Positions 1-9,741 of a stretch of 64,000 bases of DNA are shown here, piece by piece. Where the stretch lies: contig JAPLQI010000052.1 of the NCBI GenBank assembly GCA_026399755.1, forward strand, positions 1 through 64,000, written 5' to 3'. The DNA is from Pseudomonadota bacterium. Its GTDB lineage: Bacteria; Pseudomonadota; Gammaproteobacteria; Burkholderiales; Chitinibacteraceae. The translations under genes and the position numbers were made by a program. The stretch's first letter is position 1, and each line of letters starts with the position of its first letter. Under the pieces are notes generated by a model, which made no database searches, was not told the DNA's origin, and saw only the letters and a program-made list of their open reading frames with translations.

Positions 1-230
1 CCACCCAGTAGTAGCATCGGCGCAAGGCTTAGCAGGCCCAAACGCAAATCAAAACGCGCCCCCAGCAGTAAAGATTCCGCCAATAAATGGCTGGGTAAAG
101 GGTCTGCTTTATTACCAAAAGCCGTAGCAAAACCAAGCCGGATTAAGATGCCTAGGGCAATAAAGGCCAATATATAGACGACGGTAAAGCGAAATAAGCG
201 AGGGATGCGCATGGGTTGTATTGGGTTCAT
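1..230 (-). CDS. LTA synthase/sulfatase-family membrane protein, N-terminal part (cut by window edge)
   Basis: The reading frame opens with ATG at 230 on the minus strand and runs off the left edge, giving about 76 residues. It begins MNPIQPMRIPRLFRF, followed by a hydrophobic helix (TVVYILAFIALGILI) and then a GARFDLR motif before a second hydrophobic stretch. A GxRFDLR segment after the first helix is typical of LTA-synthase-like (alkaline phosphatase superfamily) membrane proteins that transfer phosphoglycerol or phosphoethanolamine groups at the outer face of the inner membrane. The catalytic domain lies outside the window, so the substrate cannot be told. A different multi-helix membrane protein is possible. 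Confidence 0.6.
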   Translation of the reverse strand, partial: MNPIQPMRIPRLFRFTVVYILAFIALGILIRLGFATAFGNKADPLPSHLLAESLLLGARFDLRLGLLSLAPMLLLG

Positions 231-490
231 TTTCTGGATGCGCAATTCTACCTGATGTTTTGAATGTGCCCATCCCCATCCGCAATCAAGTTGCATTAAC
301 TACAATCAGTGACATTAATCCATACTGGCAGCCACTGGGCCCATTTAAACTTGCTCAAGTTACCCAAAAATCCTAGATGCATAAGCAACGTTGAATATTT
401 TCACCCTAGCTAAGCCTTTGCGCTATTAGCCAAGCCATGCGGGGTTTAGAATGGCGGCACGTAATTTTGACCTCGTTCACCGGAATATCA

Positions 491-1183
491 ATGCTCAAGC
501 GTAGCTTCGAAAGAATCGCAACAACTTGGCTGGCTGGCCTATTGGCCCTATTGCCCTTCTTACTGACCATGGCTTTACTGGCATGGTTGGTAAAGATACT
601 CAACAATTATCTTGGCCCACACAGCATGGTTGGGCAGATGTTTGCCTTGATTGGCCAACCGATTGTTGATCATCCAATCCTAGGCTATTTAATTGGTTGG
701 GCCATGCTCATTGGTGGGATTTACCCACTGGGCATCATTGTTCAATCGAAGCTAAAAAAGCACCTCGCCTATTTGCTCGATAAAACAGTCAGACGAATTC
801 CGGTAATTGGTGCCTTATACAACACAGCCGATCGCTTTGTTGGCTTGCTCGATCAAAAAGAAGACGCAGATATTGGCTCGATGAGCCCAGTGTGGTGCTT
901 ATTTGGCGGCGATGGCGTTGCAGTATTAGCCCTGATGCCCAACCCTGAGCCGATCGAAATAGAAGGCCGCATCTACCAAGCGGTTTTAGTGCCCACAGCC
1001 CCAGTACCTATTGGCGGAGGATTACTTTACATACCCAAGGAATGGATACGCCCTGCCAATATTGGTGTAGATAAACTCAGCAGTATTTATATGTCGATGG
1101 GCATGACGGCCCCACCATCGCTCAAAAAAGCCGCGCAATCTGCGCCAATGATTTACCCCGATCCTAAGCAGCTAGTTGATTAA
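491..1183 (+). CDS. DUF502 family inner-membrane protein
   Basis: Product of about 230 residues with two membrane helices near the N-terminus (LAGLLALLPFLLTMALLAWL and a second around LGYLIGWAMLIGGIYPLGII), followed by a soluble domain with motifs such as RRIPVIGALYNTADRFV and PTAPVPIGGGLLYIP. This arrangement matches the DUF502 family, small membrane proteins of unknown function found across bacteria and in plant plastids. An upstream in-frame ATG at 437 exists, but family members start just before the first helix, so the ATG at 491 (MLKRSFERIATTWLAG) is preferred. It has only a weak Shine-Dalgarno, CCGGA. The gene stands alone between a divergent neighbour and a repeat-bearing gap. Confidence 0.85.
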   Translation: MLKRSFERIATTWLAGLLALLPFLLTMALLAWLVKILNNYLGPHSMVGQMFALIGQPIVDHPILGYLIGWAMLIGGIYPLGIIVQSKLKKHLAYLLDKTVRRIPVIGALYNTADRFVGLLDQKEDADIGSMSPVWCLFGGDGVAVLALMPNPEPIEIEGRIYQAVLVPTAPVPIGGGLLYIPKEWIRPANIGVDKLSSIYMSMGMTAPPSLKKAAQSAPMIYPDPKQLVD

Positions 1184-1296
1184 GCGGATATGACATATCG
1201 CATATCTTGAAACACGATGTTTCACGGAGAAATGCAGTTTGGGGTTTGGGGCGGGGATATATTCCGATCTGCAGTCATTCTAAATCACATTTTATA

Positions 1297-1358
1297 GGGG
1301 TGACTTTAGCCGCGGAAACGCCATTAATACACGCAGTATTTGCGGCTAAAGTCACTCC
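1297..1358. repeat. Long inverted repeat in the gap before yiaY
   Basis: The arm GGGGTGACTTTAGCCGC (1297-1313) is matched by its near-perfect reverse complement at 1342-1358 (16 of 17 positions), around a 28-nt loop. The gap 1184-1548 contains this palindrome and, at about 1210-1255, a decayed fragment resembling the CACGGAG repeat family seen elsewhere. No T-tract follows, so it does not look like an ordinary terminator. Two short open frames through it have no coding character. Confidence 0.7.
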
Positions 1359-1548
1359 AACGAGATGTTTTTCTACTCATCTTTTATCGATTTAGAATTG
1401 CTGGCCGATCTGTATCCCCAATAAAACAAAGGGGCGATTGTGCTCACGCGCGAATAAGCCCTAACTTGCCATCTTTCCTTGATCTGACACAAACCCTGCA
1501 ACAGGCAAAATGGTTAAGCTCAAATTTTGACCTGCAGGCAGATCCGCC

Positions 1549-2700
1549 ATGACTACTACCGCATTCTTTATTCCAGCAGTAAATCTAATGGGCGCTGGCT
1601 GTCTTAAAGACGCAGCAAGCACCATTCAATCCTACGGCTTTAAAAAAGCGCTGATTGTGACCGATACCGTGCTCAATAAAATCGGCATGGTAGCTAAAGT
1701 TGCTGAGCTATTAGGCGAGCATGGCGTGGTATCGGTGGTATTTGACGGCGCTCAGCCCAACCCTACCATCGGCAATGTTGAGGCTGGTTTAAAATTACTC
1801 AAAGAAAACAGCTGTGATTTTGTGATTTCACTCGGCGGTGGCTCACCGCACGATTGCGCCAAAGGCATTGCACTTTGCGCCAGCAATGGCGGAAAAATCG
1901 CCGATTACGAAGGCCTAGATCAATCTAAAAAACCGCAATTACCACTCGTTTCGATTAACACGACTGCCGGAACAGCAAGTGAAATGACTCGGTTCTGCAT
2001 CATTACTGACGAAACACGTCATGTAAAAATGGCGATTGTAGATAAGCACACCACCCCTATTCTTTCGGTGAATGATCCTGAACTCATGCTCGGCATGCCC
2101 GCCAGCCTGACAGCCGCCACCGGCATGGATGCACTCACTCACGCCATTGAAGCCTATGTATCCACCATCGCCACGCCAGTTACCGATGCCTGTGCACTCA
2201 AAGCGGTGACTTTAATCAGCGACAATCTGCGCCATGTGGTCTCTGACGGGCAAAACCTGCACGCCCGCGAGCAAATGGCTTACGCACAATTCCTTGCTGG
2301 CATGGCCTTTAATAATGCGTCGCTTGGCTATGTGCATGCCATGGCCCACCAATTAGGCGGTTTTTACGATCTGCCACACGGCGTATGCAATGCGGTGCTG
2401 TTGCCACACGTGCAAAAATTCAACTCCCGCATCGCGGCCAAACGCCTCGGTGAAGTCGCCCACGCTATGGGCTGCGATGTGCGTTTCTTGTCTGACGAAG
2501 CCGCCGCCGAAGCTTGCCTGTCTGCCATCCGACAACTTTCAGCTGATGTTGGCATCCCGGTTGGCCTGATCGAGCTTGGGGTTAAAGAAGCCGACTTCCC
2601 AACCCTCACCGCCAATGCCCTGAAAGACGCTTGCGGCTTTACCAACCCGATTCAAGCCACTGCAGAAGAAATTACTGCGATTTATAAGGCTGCAATGTAA
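1549..2700 (+). CDS. yiaY: Iron-containing alcohol dehydrogenase, YiaY type
   Basis: A 383-residue group III, Fe-dependent, NAD-linked alcohol dehydrogenase. The dinucleotide-binding [11 protein letters not shown] lies near residue 98. The [12 protein letters not shown] motif follows near 140. Metal ligands are visible in [14 protein letters not shown] (Asp and His) and in [19 protein letters not shown] (two His). From recall, length and sequence track E. coli YiaY almost end to end, including the C-terminal [14 protein letters not shown]. That enzyme is described as an L-threonine/alcohol dehydrogenase, and the physiological substrate here is unknown (1,3-propanediol, ethanol or threonine are all possible). 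It appears monocistronic, with a strong terminator right after it. Confidence 0.93.
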   Translation: MTTTAFFIPAVNLMGAGCLKDAASTIQSYGFKKALIVTDTVLNKIGMVAKVAELLGEHGVVSVVFDGAQPNPTIGNVEAGLKLLKENSCDFVISLGGGSPHDCAKGIALCASNGGKIADYEGLDQSKKPQLPLVSINTTAGTASEMTRFCIITDETRHVKMAIVDKHTTPILSVNDPELMLGMPASLTAATGMDALTHAIEAYVSTIATPVTDACALKAVTLISDNLRHVVSDGQNLHAREQMAYAQFLAGMAFNNASLGYVHAMAHQLGGFYDLPHGVCNAVLLPHVQKFNSRIAAKRLGEVAHAMGCDVRFLSDEAAAEACLSAIRQLSADVGIPVGLIELGVKEADFPTLTANALKDACGFTNPIQATAEEITAIYKAAM

Positions 2701-2731
2701 GGGCTGGTAGATTTGCTTTAATTCAATAAAT

Positions 2732-2773
2732 AACGCCGCATGCAAAGATGATTTGCTTGCGGCGTTTTTTTTG
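2732..2773 (+). terminator. Rho-independent terminator of yiaY
   Basis: A 15-bp stem starting AACGCCGCATGCAAA, with one mismatch and the loop GATGA, is followed by eight T residues. It lies about 30 nt after the yiaY stop codon. Confidence 0.93.
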
Positions 2774-3027
2774 TATTTTGATATACTTCAAAACTACAAT
2801 TTACATAAATTTGTAAAGCAACAAAAACTGTGTACATTTCATTGTTTCAGCAAAACATCATTGACTCAAGCAATCTCGATTTCATATTAAATAATACTCT
2901 GTACAATTCTGAGAATATCGAGCAATCAATTCTACAGCTACCGTACACAACTCAAAATGAAGTAGAATACTCTACACAGTCATGCTAATAGAATCTAATA
3001 GCTACCAATAAACCACTGGAGTAGAAA

Positions 3028-3453
3028 ATGACATTCAGAAATATTTTTATTTTTATTATCACAATAATGGTTATTAGCTGTGTATTTAGTGAAAAAAAAG
3101 AAACGAAAGAAGAAGAAAGTATGAGGATAAAAAAAGAAGTCTTTGCCGTTATGGTTGCGTCTAACCATTCAGCAACTAAGCTAAAAAATATGACTGCAGC
3201 AGATAACACAACAATAATTAGCAAAACATTCCCGGTGAAAATCGAACATGAATCAGAAGTAATTACAGTAACTCTGTGCGGCAATGTAGATATTGGTAAC
3301 GGCGTAGAACCCTATTTATTTACAGAAGCGATCAACGAGAATGCCTATACTGACGTTGATTCAATTGTAAATAGTGGATCACTCGTGGTAGGCAAAGTAA
3401 CTGCCGTTTCAAATAAATGCGAAGGCAGATCGTCAGTCATGCCTACTCTATAA
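3028..3453 (+). CDS. Small predicted lipoprotein, function unknown
   Basis: A 141-residue protein with a lipoprotein signal: short N-terminus MTFRN, hydrophobic IFIFIITIMV, then lipobox VISC with Cys at about residue 18. The mature part begins with a charged stretch rich in Lys and Glu, then a Ser/Thr-rich domain without a recognised fold. A good Shine-Dalgarno (CTGGAG) precedes the ATG. The gene and its surroundings are AT-rich compared with yiaY and rlmD on either side, which suggests recent acquisition. It has no operon partner. I do not recognise a family. Confidence 0.65.
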   Translation: MTFRNIFIFIITIMVISCVFSEKKETKEEESMRIKKEVFAVMVASNHSATKLKNMTAADNTTIISKTFPVKIEHESEVITVTLCGNVDIGNGVEPYLFTEAINENAYTDVDSIVNSGSLVVGKVTAVSNKCEGRSSVMPTL

Positions 3454-3626
3454 TCTGAATAACTAGGCAATATCCCAATGGCTGATATGTATTGTATCTC
3501 TCCTAAATAGGTATAAGGTTGGGCTGCTTATTTAAATAAATGTCTGATCTCAGGCATTCCGCGCCCTTCCCAGCTCACCCACTTCCAAGCCTGCTATAAT
3601 CCGCCGTTTTACGCGATGGCCTTACC

Positions 3627-4931
3627 ATGACTGCTCCTGCCCTGATTGAATCCTTAGACTTTGAAGGCCACGGGATTGCGCGCGTAGAAGGGAAAACGAT
3701 TTTTATTGATGGCGCCCTGCCACGAGAAAGCGTCAGCTATAAAAGCTATCGTATTAAGCCACGTTTTGAAAACGCCGAAGCCACGCAAATCCATACCACC
3801 AGCCATATGCGCGTTAATCCGCCCTGTCCACACTTTGGTGTATGCGGCGGTTGCAGCATGCAGCATATGGAGTTCTCGGGCCAGGTGGCGGCCAAGCAGC
3901 GAGTGTTAGAAGACAACCTTAAACGCATTGGCAATGTAAAAGCCGAAATGATATTGCCAGCGATTTATGGCCCAGAATGGGGCTATCGCCAGCGGGCGCG
4001 TTTGTCGGTGTCTTATGATGCCAAGCAAAATGAAGTGAGGCTGGGCTTTTTTGAGCGGCGCTCCAAAGTGATTGCAGCGCTGAATGAATGTCGTGTATTG
4101 CCGCCGCATATTTCCAAGCAAATCTTGCCGCTGCGCGCGCTAATTAAAAGCTTATCGATTAAAGATCGCATCTTGCATATCGAGCTGGCCGTTGGTGAGC
4201 ATGTGGATATTCTGGTGTTCCGTACACCCGTCGCCCCTAATAAGGCCGATCAGGCTTTGATTAAAAAATATGCGGATCAGTGGCAAGTGCAAATCTGGCT
4301 GCAGGCTAAATCTGTAGAAGCAGCCACGCCGTTTTACCCGCTCGACTCTGCACAGCTCAGCTATAGCATTCCTGAGTTTGGCATTGTGATGCGCTATAAG
4401 CCCACCGAATTCACCCAGGTAAACCACCGCATCAACCGCACACTGGTGGCGCGAGCGATGGGTTTACTTGATCCGCAGCCTAATGAAGTGATTGCTGACT
4501 TTTTCTGTGGCGTGGGTAATTTCACCCTGCCGATTGCAAAAAGCGGCGCTAAAACGCTGGGCATGGAAGGCTTGCAACAGCTGGTCGATCGCGCCAATGA
4601 AAGCGCTAGCGATAATGGCCTGAGCAGAAATACAGATTTTAAAGTGGCGAATTTATTTGATATGACGGAGAGCTGGCTGAAAAAAATCGGCCACTTCGAC
4701 AAGATGCTGATCGATCCGCCAAGGGATGGCGCGCACGAGCTGTGCAAATCCATCAGCGCCAAAAACGGCCCAAAACGCATCGTCTACGTATCCTGTAACC
4801 CATCCACCCTCGCCCGCGATGCCGATGTGCTGGTGCACGAAAAAGGCTACACGCTTAAAGCGGCAGGGATAGTGAATATGTTCCCGCATACGGCGCATGT
4901 AGAGAGTATTGCGTGGTTTGAAAAGAACTAA
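3627..4931 (+). CDS. rlmD: 23S rRNA (uracil-1939-C5)-methyltransferase RlmD
   Basis: A 434-residue SAM-dependent RNA methyltransferase. An N-terminal TRAM domain (about residues 1-55) is followed by the [4Fe-4S] ligands Cys67, Cys73 and Cys76 in CPHFGVCGGC, with the fourth at Cys155 (NECRVL). The C-terminal Rossmann methyltransferase domain shows DFFCGVGNFTLPIA (SAM binding), LIDPPRDGA and VYVSCNPSTLARD with the catalytic Cys near residue 391. This architecture identifies RlmD (RumA), which forms m5U1939 in 23S rRNA, rather than TrmA, which lacks the cluster and TRAM domain. Single gene followed by a terminator. Confidence 0.95.
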   Translation: MTAPALIESLDFEGHGIARVEGKTIFIDGALPRESVSYKSYRIKPRFENAEATQIHTTSHMRVNPPCPHFGVCGGCSMQHMEFSGQVAAKQRVLEDNLKRIGNVKAEMILPAIYGPEWGYRQRARLSVSYDAKQNEVRLGFFERRSKVIAALNECRVLPPHISKQILPLRALIKSLSIKDRILHIELAVGEHVDILVFRTPVAPNKADQALIKKYADQWQVQIWLQAKSVEAATPFYPLDSAQLSYSIPEFGIVMRYKPTEFTQVNHRINRTLVARAMGLLDPQPNEVIADFFCGVGNFTLPIAKSGAKTLGMEGLQQLVDRANESASDNGLSRNTDFKVANLFDMTESWLKKIGHFDKMLIDPPRDGAHELCKSISAKNGPKRIVYVSCNPSTLARDADVLVHEKGYTLKAAGIVNMFPHTAHVESIAWFEKN

Positions 4932-4953
4932 ATGATTAGAACGAAATCAATAA

Positions 4954-4983
4954 AAAACGCGAAGCTGGTCTTCGCGTTTTTCT
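4954..4983 (+). terminator. Rho-independent terminator of rlmD
   Basis: Perfect 11-bp stem AAAACGCGAAG / CTTCGCGTTTT with a 5-nt loop and a run of T, about 22 nt after the rlmD stop. It is A-rich on the other side, so it could act in both directions. Confidence 0.93.
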
Positions 4984-5124
4984 ATTTCGGGCGTATCAAC
5001 GGCAAATACTACCGAAAGCCACTTAATACCTCGCTTCTATCGCACCCGCTCAACTAAGCTTTAAGCGGCTTAAATTCTTAACCATGCTGAGCGTTACGTC
5101 AGCTGCACTCTATGGATAACAAAT

Positions 5125-5553
5125 ATGCGTAAATTACTTCTTAGCTCTGTTCTTGCCATTGGTTTATCAGCCTGCGCCAACGTGATGCCCTCCTCGCCCT
5201 CTTTAGCTAGCGCCGCCGCCAGTTTTGATGGCGAGTGGAAAATCGTAAAAGTGAACGGTAAAGACGTTAGTAGCGATAGCAAGGCCACGCTGGCTTTCGA
5301 TGCTAAAACTATGCGCATTACTGGCTTTGACGGCTGCAACCGTGTGATGGGTAGCCTAAAAGACGAAAATCAGCAACTCAAAGGCATGTTAGCCTCCACC
5401 ATGATGGCCTGTATGGGGGACGACAACAGCGCTATCAGCCGTGCTGTAGGCCAGACTTTTGCTGAAGGCGCTACAGTAAAAGTGCTGGAAGCCGATAAGC
5501 TGATCGAGCTAAAAAGCAAAGATGGCGCGCTAACTTTAAGTAAAAAACCTTAA
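5125..5553 (+). CDS. META domain lipoprotein (HslJ-like)
   Basis: A 142-residue exported lipoprotein: MRKLLLSSVLAIGLSAC gives a clear signal with lipobox LSAC, Cys at residue 17. The mature domain has the META/HslJ pattern: FDGEWKIVKVNGKDV, then MRITGFDGCNRVMGSL, then a late MMACM segment before a C-terminal strand. The two Cys (GCN and MAC) are the usual pair in this fold. META proteins are envelope stress-associated proteins of unclear biochemistry. The gene stands alone. Confidence 0.88.
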   Translation: MRKLLLSSVLAIGLSACANVMPSSPSLASAAASFDGEWKIVKVNGKDVSSDSKATLAFDAKTMRITGFDGCNRVMGSLKDENQQLKGMLASTMMACMGDDNSAISRAVGQTFAEGATVKVLEADKLIELKSKDGALTLSKKP

Positions 5554-5564
5554 AAAATGAAGTA

Positions 5565-5607
5565 CAGCACCACTCAAGATGCGATTAAACGCGCTTGGGT
5601 GACGCTG
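5565..5607. terminator. Possible weak terminator hairpin after the META gene
   Basis: CAGCACCACTCAAG at 5565-5578 can pair with CTTGGGTGACGCTG at 5594-5607 (11 of 14 Watson-Crick pairs plus wobble). No clean T-run follows, so a terminator role is uncertain. Confidence 0.3.
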
Positions 5608-5695
5608 TATTTATCCCCGCGATAGAAGCACAGCACAAAGCCGATAAATTAAGCGCATTGACGGTTATTTAATGAACATCTAAATAATCAGCAAA

Positions 5696-6250
5696 TCACT
5701 TTCTTCCACGTAACATCTTCTCTGCCCAGAAAATCCCAGCAACCGTTTTGCCATCGGTAATCGAGCCATCCAGCACACCCGTAATCAAATCATCGAGGCT
5801 CACGGACACACATTCTACGAATTCACCTTCATCTAGCTGAGGCTTGCCCGCAGTGAGGTTTTGCGCCAAATAGAAATGAATTTCTTCGTTGGTGTAGCTA
5901 ATAATTGGGTGGTGAACGCCTAGTTTTTGCCATTCTTGTGCGGTATAGCCAGTTTCTTCCAAGAGCTCGCGCTTGCCGCAAGCCAGCGCATCTTCACCAG
6001 CATCCAGCTTGCCAGCGGGGAACTCCAGATACACGCGGTGCATAGGGTAGCGATATTGCCGCTCCATCAACAGCTTGCCGTCTGGCAACACCGGAATAAT
6101 CATCACGGCACCGGGGTGGATCACATATTCACGCGTGGCTTGGCTGCCATCGGGCAGGCGCACGGTATCGCGGTTGATATGCAAGAGCGCGCCATCAAAC
6201 ACCCGCTCGCTACTGATTTTTTCTTCGATTAAATGTTGATCTTTTTGCAT
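5696..6250 (-). CDS. Nudix hydrolase, ADP-ribose/ADP-sugar pyrophosphatase (NudF-like)
   Basis: A 184-residue Nudix protein. The Nudix box occupies about residues 80-102, with GKLDAGEDA followed by the RELLEETG core, which supplies the metal-binding glutamates. The preceding RVYLEFPAGK and the N-terminal TREYVIHPGAVMIIPV are typical of the ADP-ribose pyrophosphatase subfamily, which cleaves ADP-ribose and other ADP-sugars to AMP and sugar phosphate. It lies just downstream of glgP on the same strand. ADP-glucose is an ADP-sugar, so a role in limiting it is possible, but that is only inference from position. The ATG at 6250 has a weak upstream GCTGGGA. Confidence 0.9.
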   Translation of the reverse strand: MQKDQHLIEEKISSERVFDGALLHINRDTVRLPDGSQATREYVIHPGAVMIIPVLPDGKLLMERQYRYPMHRVYLEFPAGKLDAGEDALACGKRELLEETGYTAQEWQKLGVHHPIISYTNEEIHFYLAQNLTAGKPQLDEGEFVECVSVSLDDLITGVLDGSITDGKTVAGIFWAEKMLRGRK

Positions 6251-6377
6251 AGATTCCCAGCTTTTAGTAACTAAAAAGTTCTGTAAACACAGAGATAAAT
6301 AAGCCCACGGAGATCACTGAGAATATCATCAAGCCTATATATGACTCATCATTGCCCTAATTTGATCGCAATAGCCA

Positions 6378-8825
6378 TTACAATTTAACACTGCTGCTAT
6401 TCCATATTTTACGCGCATATTCGCTGATACTGCGGTCCGATGAAAAGCGCCCCATTCCGGCCACATTCAGCAGCGCTTTTTTATGCCATTCCAATGGTTT
6501 TAAATACAGCGCATCCACTTTACCTTGCACTTTTACATAATCTGCAAAATCTGCTAGTAATTGATAATGATCGCCCCAATTCACTAGTAAATCAAAGATC
6601 ACTCGATAACGCTCTGGCTCATCGGGGCTAAAAAAGCCGGATGCTATTTGATTTAATACCTCATGCAATATTGGATCGGCCTCATAAATTGCACGTGAAT
6701 TGTACGATTCTTGCCTTAGGCGCTGCACCTCATCGCTATTATTGCCAAAAATAAAAATATTGTCTGCGCCCACCGCTTGGCCAATTTCTATATTTGCGCC
6801 ATCCAAAGTGCCTATTGTTAACGCGCCATTCAATGCAAATTTCATATTCCCCGTGCCGGATGCCTCAGTGCCTGCGGTGGATATTTGCTCAGATAAATCT
6901 GCAGCAGGAATAATGATTTCAGCAAGGCTGACGCTATAATTAGGAATAAATACCACTTTTAACTTATCGCCAATACGGGCATCGTGATTAATTTTTGCCC
7001 CTACATCATTAATCAGACGGATAAATAATTTAGCTATTTTATAAGCCGATGCCGCTTTGCCAGCAAAAACCACCACTCTGGGTACGATTGCCGTATCTGG
7101 ATTTTTTAGAATAAAGTTATAGCGGGCAATCACATGTAATACATTCAATAATTGCCGTTTATATTCGTGAATTCTTTTGACTTGCACATCAAATAAAGCA
7201 TCCGCCGAAACAACCCCGCCTAAGTGCGTGGCGATATAGCGCACTAAACGCTCTTTATTGGCCCGCTTAGCCGCCATAAATTCAGTAATAAAACCCTCAT
7301 CTTCAGCCAAGGGTTTTAGCTCGGCTAATTCATCTAGGTTAACCCGCCATGTTCTACCTATTTTATCGTCGATCAAGGCAGCCAAAGGCCGATTAGCCTG
7401 AGCGAGCCAGCGCCTTGGGGTAATGCCATTGGTCACATTGGTAAATCGCTCTGGGTAAATCCGCGCAAAGTCGGCAAAGATGGTTGATTTCATCAATTGC
7501 GAATGCAGCGCCGAAACACCATTGACTTTATGACTAGCCACAACCGCAATATAAGCCATGCGAATTTTTCGCTCTCCCGATTCATCCACCAAAGAAACGC
7601 GGCGAATTAAATCGGCGTCATTCGCAAAACGCTGTTTTACCTCGGCAAGGAAGCTCTCATTAATATCAAAGATAATTTTTAAATGACGTGGCAACCAATG
7701 TGCAAACATTTCCACCGGCCAAGTTTCCAGTGCTTCGCTCATTAAAGTATGATTAGTATATGAAAATATTTTCTGTGTATATCCCCAAGCCGTATCCCAA
7801 TCCAGATGATATTCATCAATTAAAATACGCATTAATTCTGGCACCGCCAATACAGGATGGGTATCGTTTAAATGAATGGCGGTTTTATCACTCAGCTGAT
7901 TAAAATCTTCATGGGTAAATAAATAGCGATGCACAATATCTTGCAAAGAAGCTGAAACAAAAAAATACTCCTGCCGTAATCTTAATTCTTTTCCATGCTG
8001 GGTAGTATCATCAGGGTATAAAACTCTAGATACATTTTCGCTATGGTTTTTTTCCTCTACCGCCGCAAAATAATCACCCTGATTAAACATATGTAAATTA
8101 ATGCTGCGCGATGCCCTAGCCGACCAAAGCCTAAGTGTATTGGTGGCCGTGGTCTGATAGCCGGGAATGATATAATCATAAGCCATCGCCAATACGTCTT
8201 GCGTATCTAGCCAATGTATCGTATTGCCAGTGGCTTCTATTCGCCCACCGAATTGCACCACATATTGAATTTCATCACGGGGGAATTCCCAAACATTAAG
8301 GGCTGAAAGCCAAGTGTCCGGTGCTTCAACTTGCTGGCCATCAATAATACGCTGCTTAAACATACCAAAATCATAGCGTATGCCATAGGCAAAGCCCGGC
8401 ACGCCCATGGTCGCCATTGAATCTAAAAAACACGCGGCCAATCGGCCCAAGCCACCATTACCCAAAGCCGCATCAGGCTCGTAATCTAAAATCTCATTTA
8501 AATCCACCCCCATATCATCCAGCGCAGCTTTAACTGGCTCGAATAATTCCAGCGCCAATAGCGCATTAGATAGGGCGCGGCCAATTAAAAACTCCATCGA
8601 TAAATAATAAACCCGCTTTAAATCCTGAGAATACTGCGCCCGCGTGGTACGCATCCAACGCTCAACTAATCTATCCCTTACCGCCAAAAAAGTCGCATTC
8701 AGCCAATCTTTAGGCTGAGCCACAATCGGATCTTTACCAATAAAAAACACCAACTTATTGGCAATGGCCTGCTTTAAAGCATCGCTATCATTACCGGGAG
8801 AATCATATTCAAAAGAAACCGTCAT
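6378..8825 (-). CDS. glgP: Glycogen/maltodextrin phosphorylase
   Basis: An 815-residue GT35 phosphorylase releasing glucose-1-phosphate from alpha-1,4-glucan ends, using pyridoxal phosphate. Visible signatures are [28 protein letters not shown] and, near residue 660, the PLP site [19 protein letters not shown], whose Lys forms the Schiff base. [14 protein letters not shown] is also present. Length agrees with bacterial GlgP (about 815). The start ATG follows AAAGGAG with 7-nt spacing. It is the last gene of the minus-strand glycogen cluster, only 44 nt after the HAD gene, so probably cotranscribed with it. Confidence 0.97.
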   Translation of the reverse strand: MTVSFEYDSPGNDSDALKQAIANKLVFFIGKDPIVAQPKDWLNATFLAVRDRLVERWMRTTRAQYSQDLKRVYYLSMEFLIGRALSNALLALELFEPVKAALDDMGVDLNEILDYEPDAALGNGGLGRLAACFLDSMATMGVPGFAYGIRYDFGMFKQRIIDGQQVEAPDTWLSALNVWEFPRDEIQYVVQFGGRIEATGNTIHWLDTQDVLAMAYDYIIPGYQTTATNTLRLWSARASRSINLHMFNQGDYFAAVEEKNHSENVSRVLYPDDTTQHGKELRLRQEYFFVSASLQDIVHRYLFTHEDFNQLSDKTAIHLNDTHPVLAVPELMRILIDEYHLDWDTAWGYTQKIFSYTNHTLMSEALETWPVEMFAHWLPRHLKIIFDINESFLAEVKQRFANDADLIRRVSLVDESGERKIRMAYIAVVASHKVNGVSALHSQLMKSTIFADFARIYPERFTNVTNGITPRRWLAQANRPLAALIDDKIGRTWRVNLDELAELKPLAEDEGFITEFMAAKRANKERLVRYIATHLGGVVSADALFDVQVKRIHEYKRQLLNVLHVIARYNFILKNPDTAIVPRVVVFAGKAASAYKIAKLFIRLINDVGAKINHDARIGDKLKVVFIPNYSVSLAEIIIPAADLSEQISTAGTEASGTGNMKFALNGALTIGTLDGANIEIGQAVGADNIFIFGNNSDEVQRLRQESYNSRAIYEADPILHEVLNQIASGFFSPDEPERYRVIFDLLVNWGDHYQLLADFADYVKVQGKVDALYLKPLEWHKKALLNVAGMGRFSSDRSISEYARKIWNSSSVKL

Positions 8826-8869
8826 GGGGTGCTCCTTTAAAACAGCAGCAACTATCTCCGATAAATCTG

Positions 8870-9529
8870 CTATGCAATGACGCCCAAATATTCAAGTGCG
8901 CCGATTAGATTTTTGGTCGGAGAATGTGGCTCAATATGAAAAGTACGCATGCCCAATTCTTGCGCTGGGCGAATATCTCTAATGATGCAATCACCAATCA
9001 TGGCCGCATCAGCAGCCTTTACATCCAACTGACCCAGTGCAAATTGAAAAATGCCATGCTCTGGCTTCCAATAGCCGCAATCCATAGGGGTAATGATGGC
9101 CTCGACATAGATATCTAAATTCATTTTTTTGATTTTATGATGCTGCTGTTCGCGATCACCATTGGTGATAATGACTTTAGGAATAAGTTTAGTCAGCGCA
9201 AAAAAATCTGATACTTCAGGGAACCAACGCCATGAGTTTTCGTAGCTTATTAAATAGGGTAAAAACGCCTCATCAGCGGCTTGATCGCTTAGAGTCTTAC
9301 CCAAAAATGCTTGAACTCTAAGCCGACGTTGCGCTAGAAAAGATAACTCGCCCTGCTCGAACTGCTGCCAATATTTTTTAGAAATATCCCGCCAAAATTT
9401 CAATAAATCAGCATATTTTAAATCGGGTAATAAGGCCTTATTTGCATCGATAAAAGCCGTGAGTGCTTGGCTGGAGGCATATTGATCATCGAGCAGGGTA
9501 TCGTCCAAATCCAATAAAATTGCGCGCAT
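8870..9529 (-). CDS. HAD-superfamily phosphatase
   Basis: A 219-residue HAD subfamily I hydrolase. Motif I is DLDDTLLD near residue 7, with the nucleophile and acid/base Asp pair. Motif II is IITNGD, motif III is the Lys in YWKPEHG, and motif IV is [10 protein letters not shown]. The helical cap between motifs I and II has YjjG/pyrimidine-nucleotidase or phosphoglycolate phosphatase character. It sits between glgA and glgP in the glycogen cluster, so a sugar-phosphate substrate is conceivable, but nothing in the sequence fixes the substrate. Confidence 0.85.
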   Translation of the reverse strand: MRAILLDLDDTLLDDQYASSQALTAFIDANKALLPDLKYADLLKFWRDISKKYWQQFEQGELSFLAQRRLRVQAFLGKTLSDQAADEAFLPYLISYENSWRWFPEVSDFFALTKLIPKVIITNGDREQQHHKIKKMNLDIYVEAIITPMDCGYWKPEHGIFQFALGQLDVKAADAAMIGDCIIRDIRPAQELGMRTFHIEPHSPTKNLIGALEYLGVIA

Positions 9530-9681
9530 GTTTTTCCAAAAATCAGATGAAATAATAATTAAAATTTCAAAATACTTATAAGCACTTCACGAACCTTATA
9601 GAGGAGTGTAAGTCGTTTTTCTTGCTCACCCTTCTTTGTATTTACAGCCATTCAACAAGCAGCAGCACCGTCAGTGCCACG

Positions 9682-9740
9682 GTGGGTTACGCCCCTGAGG
9701 CATCACGTAAAAATGAGCATTAAACAAGGGGCTAACCCAC
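9682..9740. repeat. GGGTTAC-type palindrome between glgA and HAD gene
   Basis: GTGGGTTACGCCCCT (9682-9696) is mirrored by AGGGGCTAACCCAC (9727-9740) with a single-base bulge, around a 30-nt loop. It belongs to the same loose family as the palindromes at 15039-15190 and 22641-22736. The rest of the gap 9530-9681 holds nothing recognisable. Confidence 0.65.
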
Positions 9741-9741
9741 T

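Noticed and set aside
1207-1552. Two short plus-strand open frames before yiaY
   Set aside because: They run through a palindrome and a decayed repeat, have no ribosome-binding site and show no protein-like composition.
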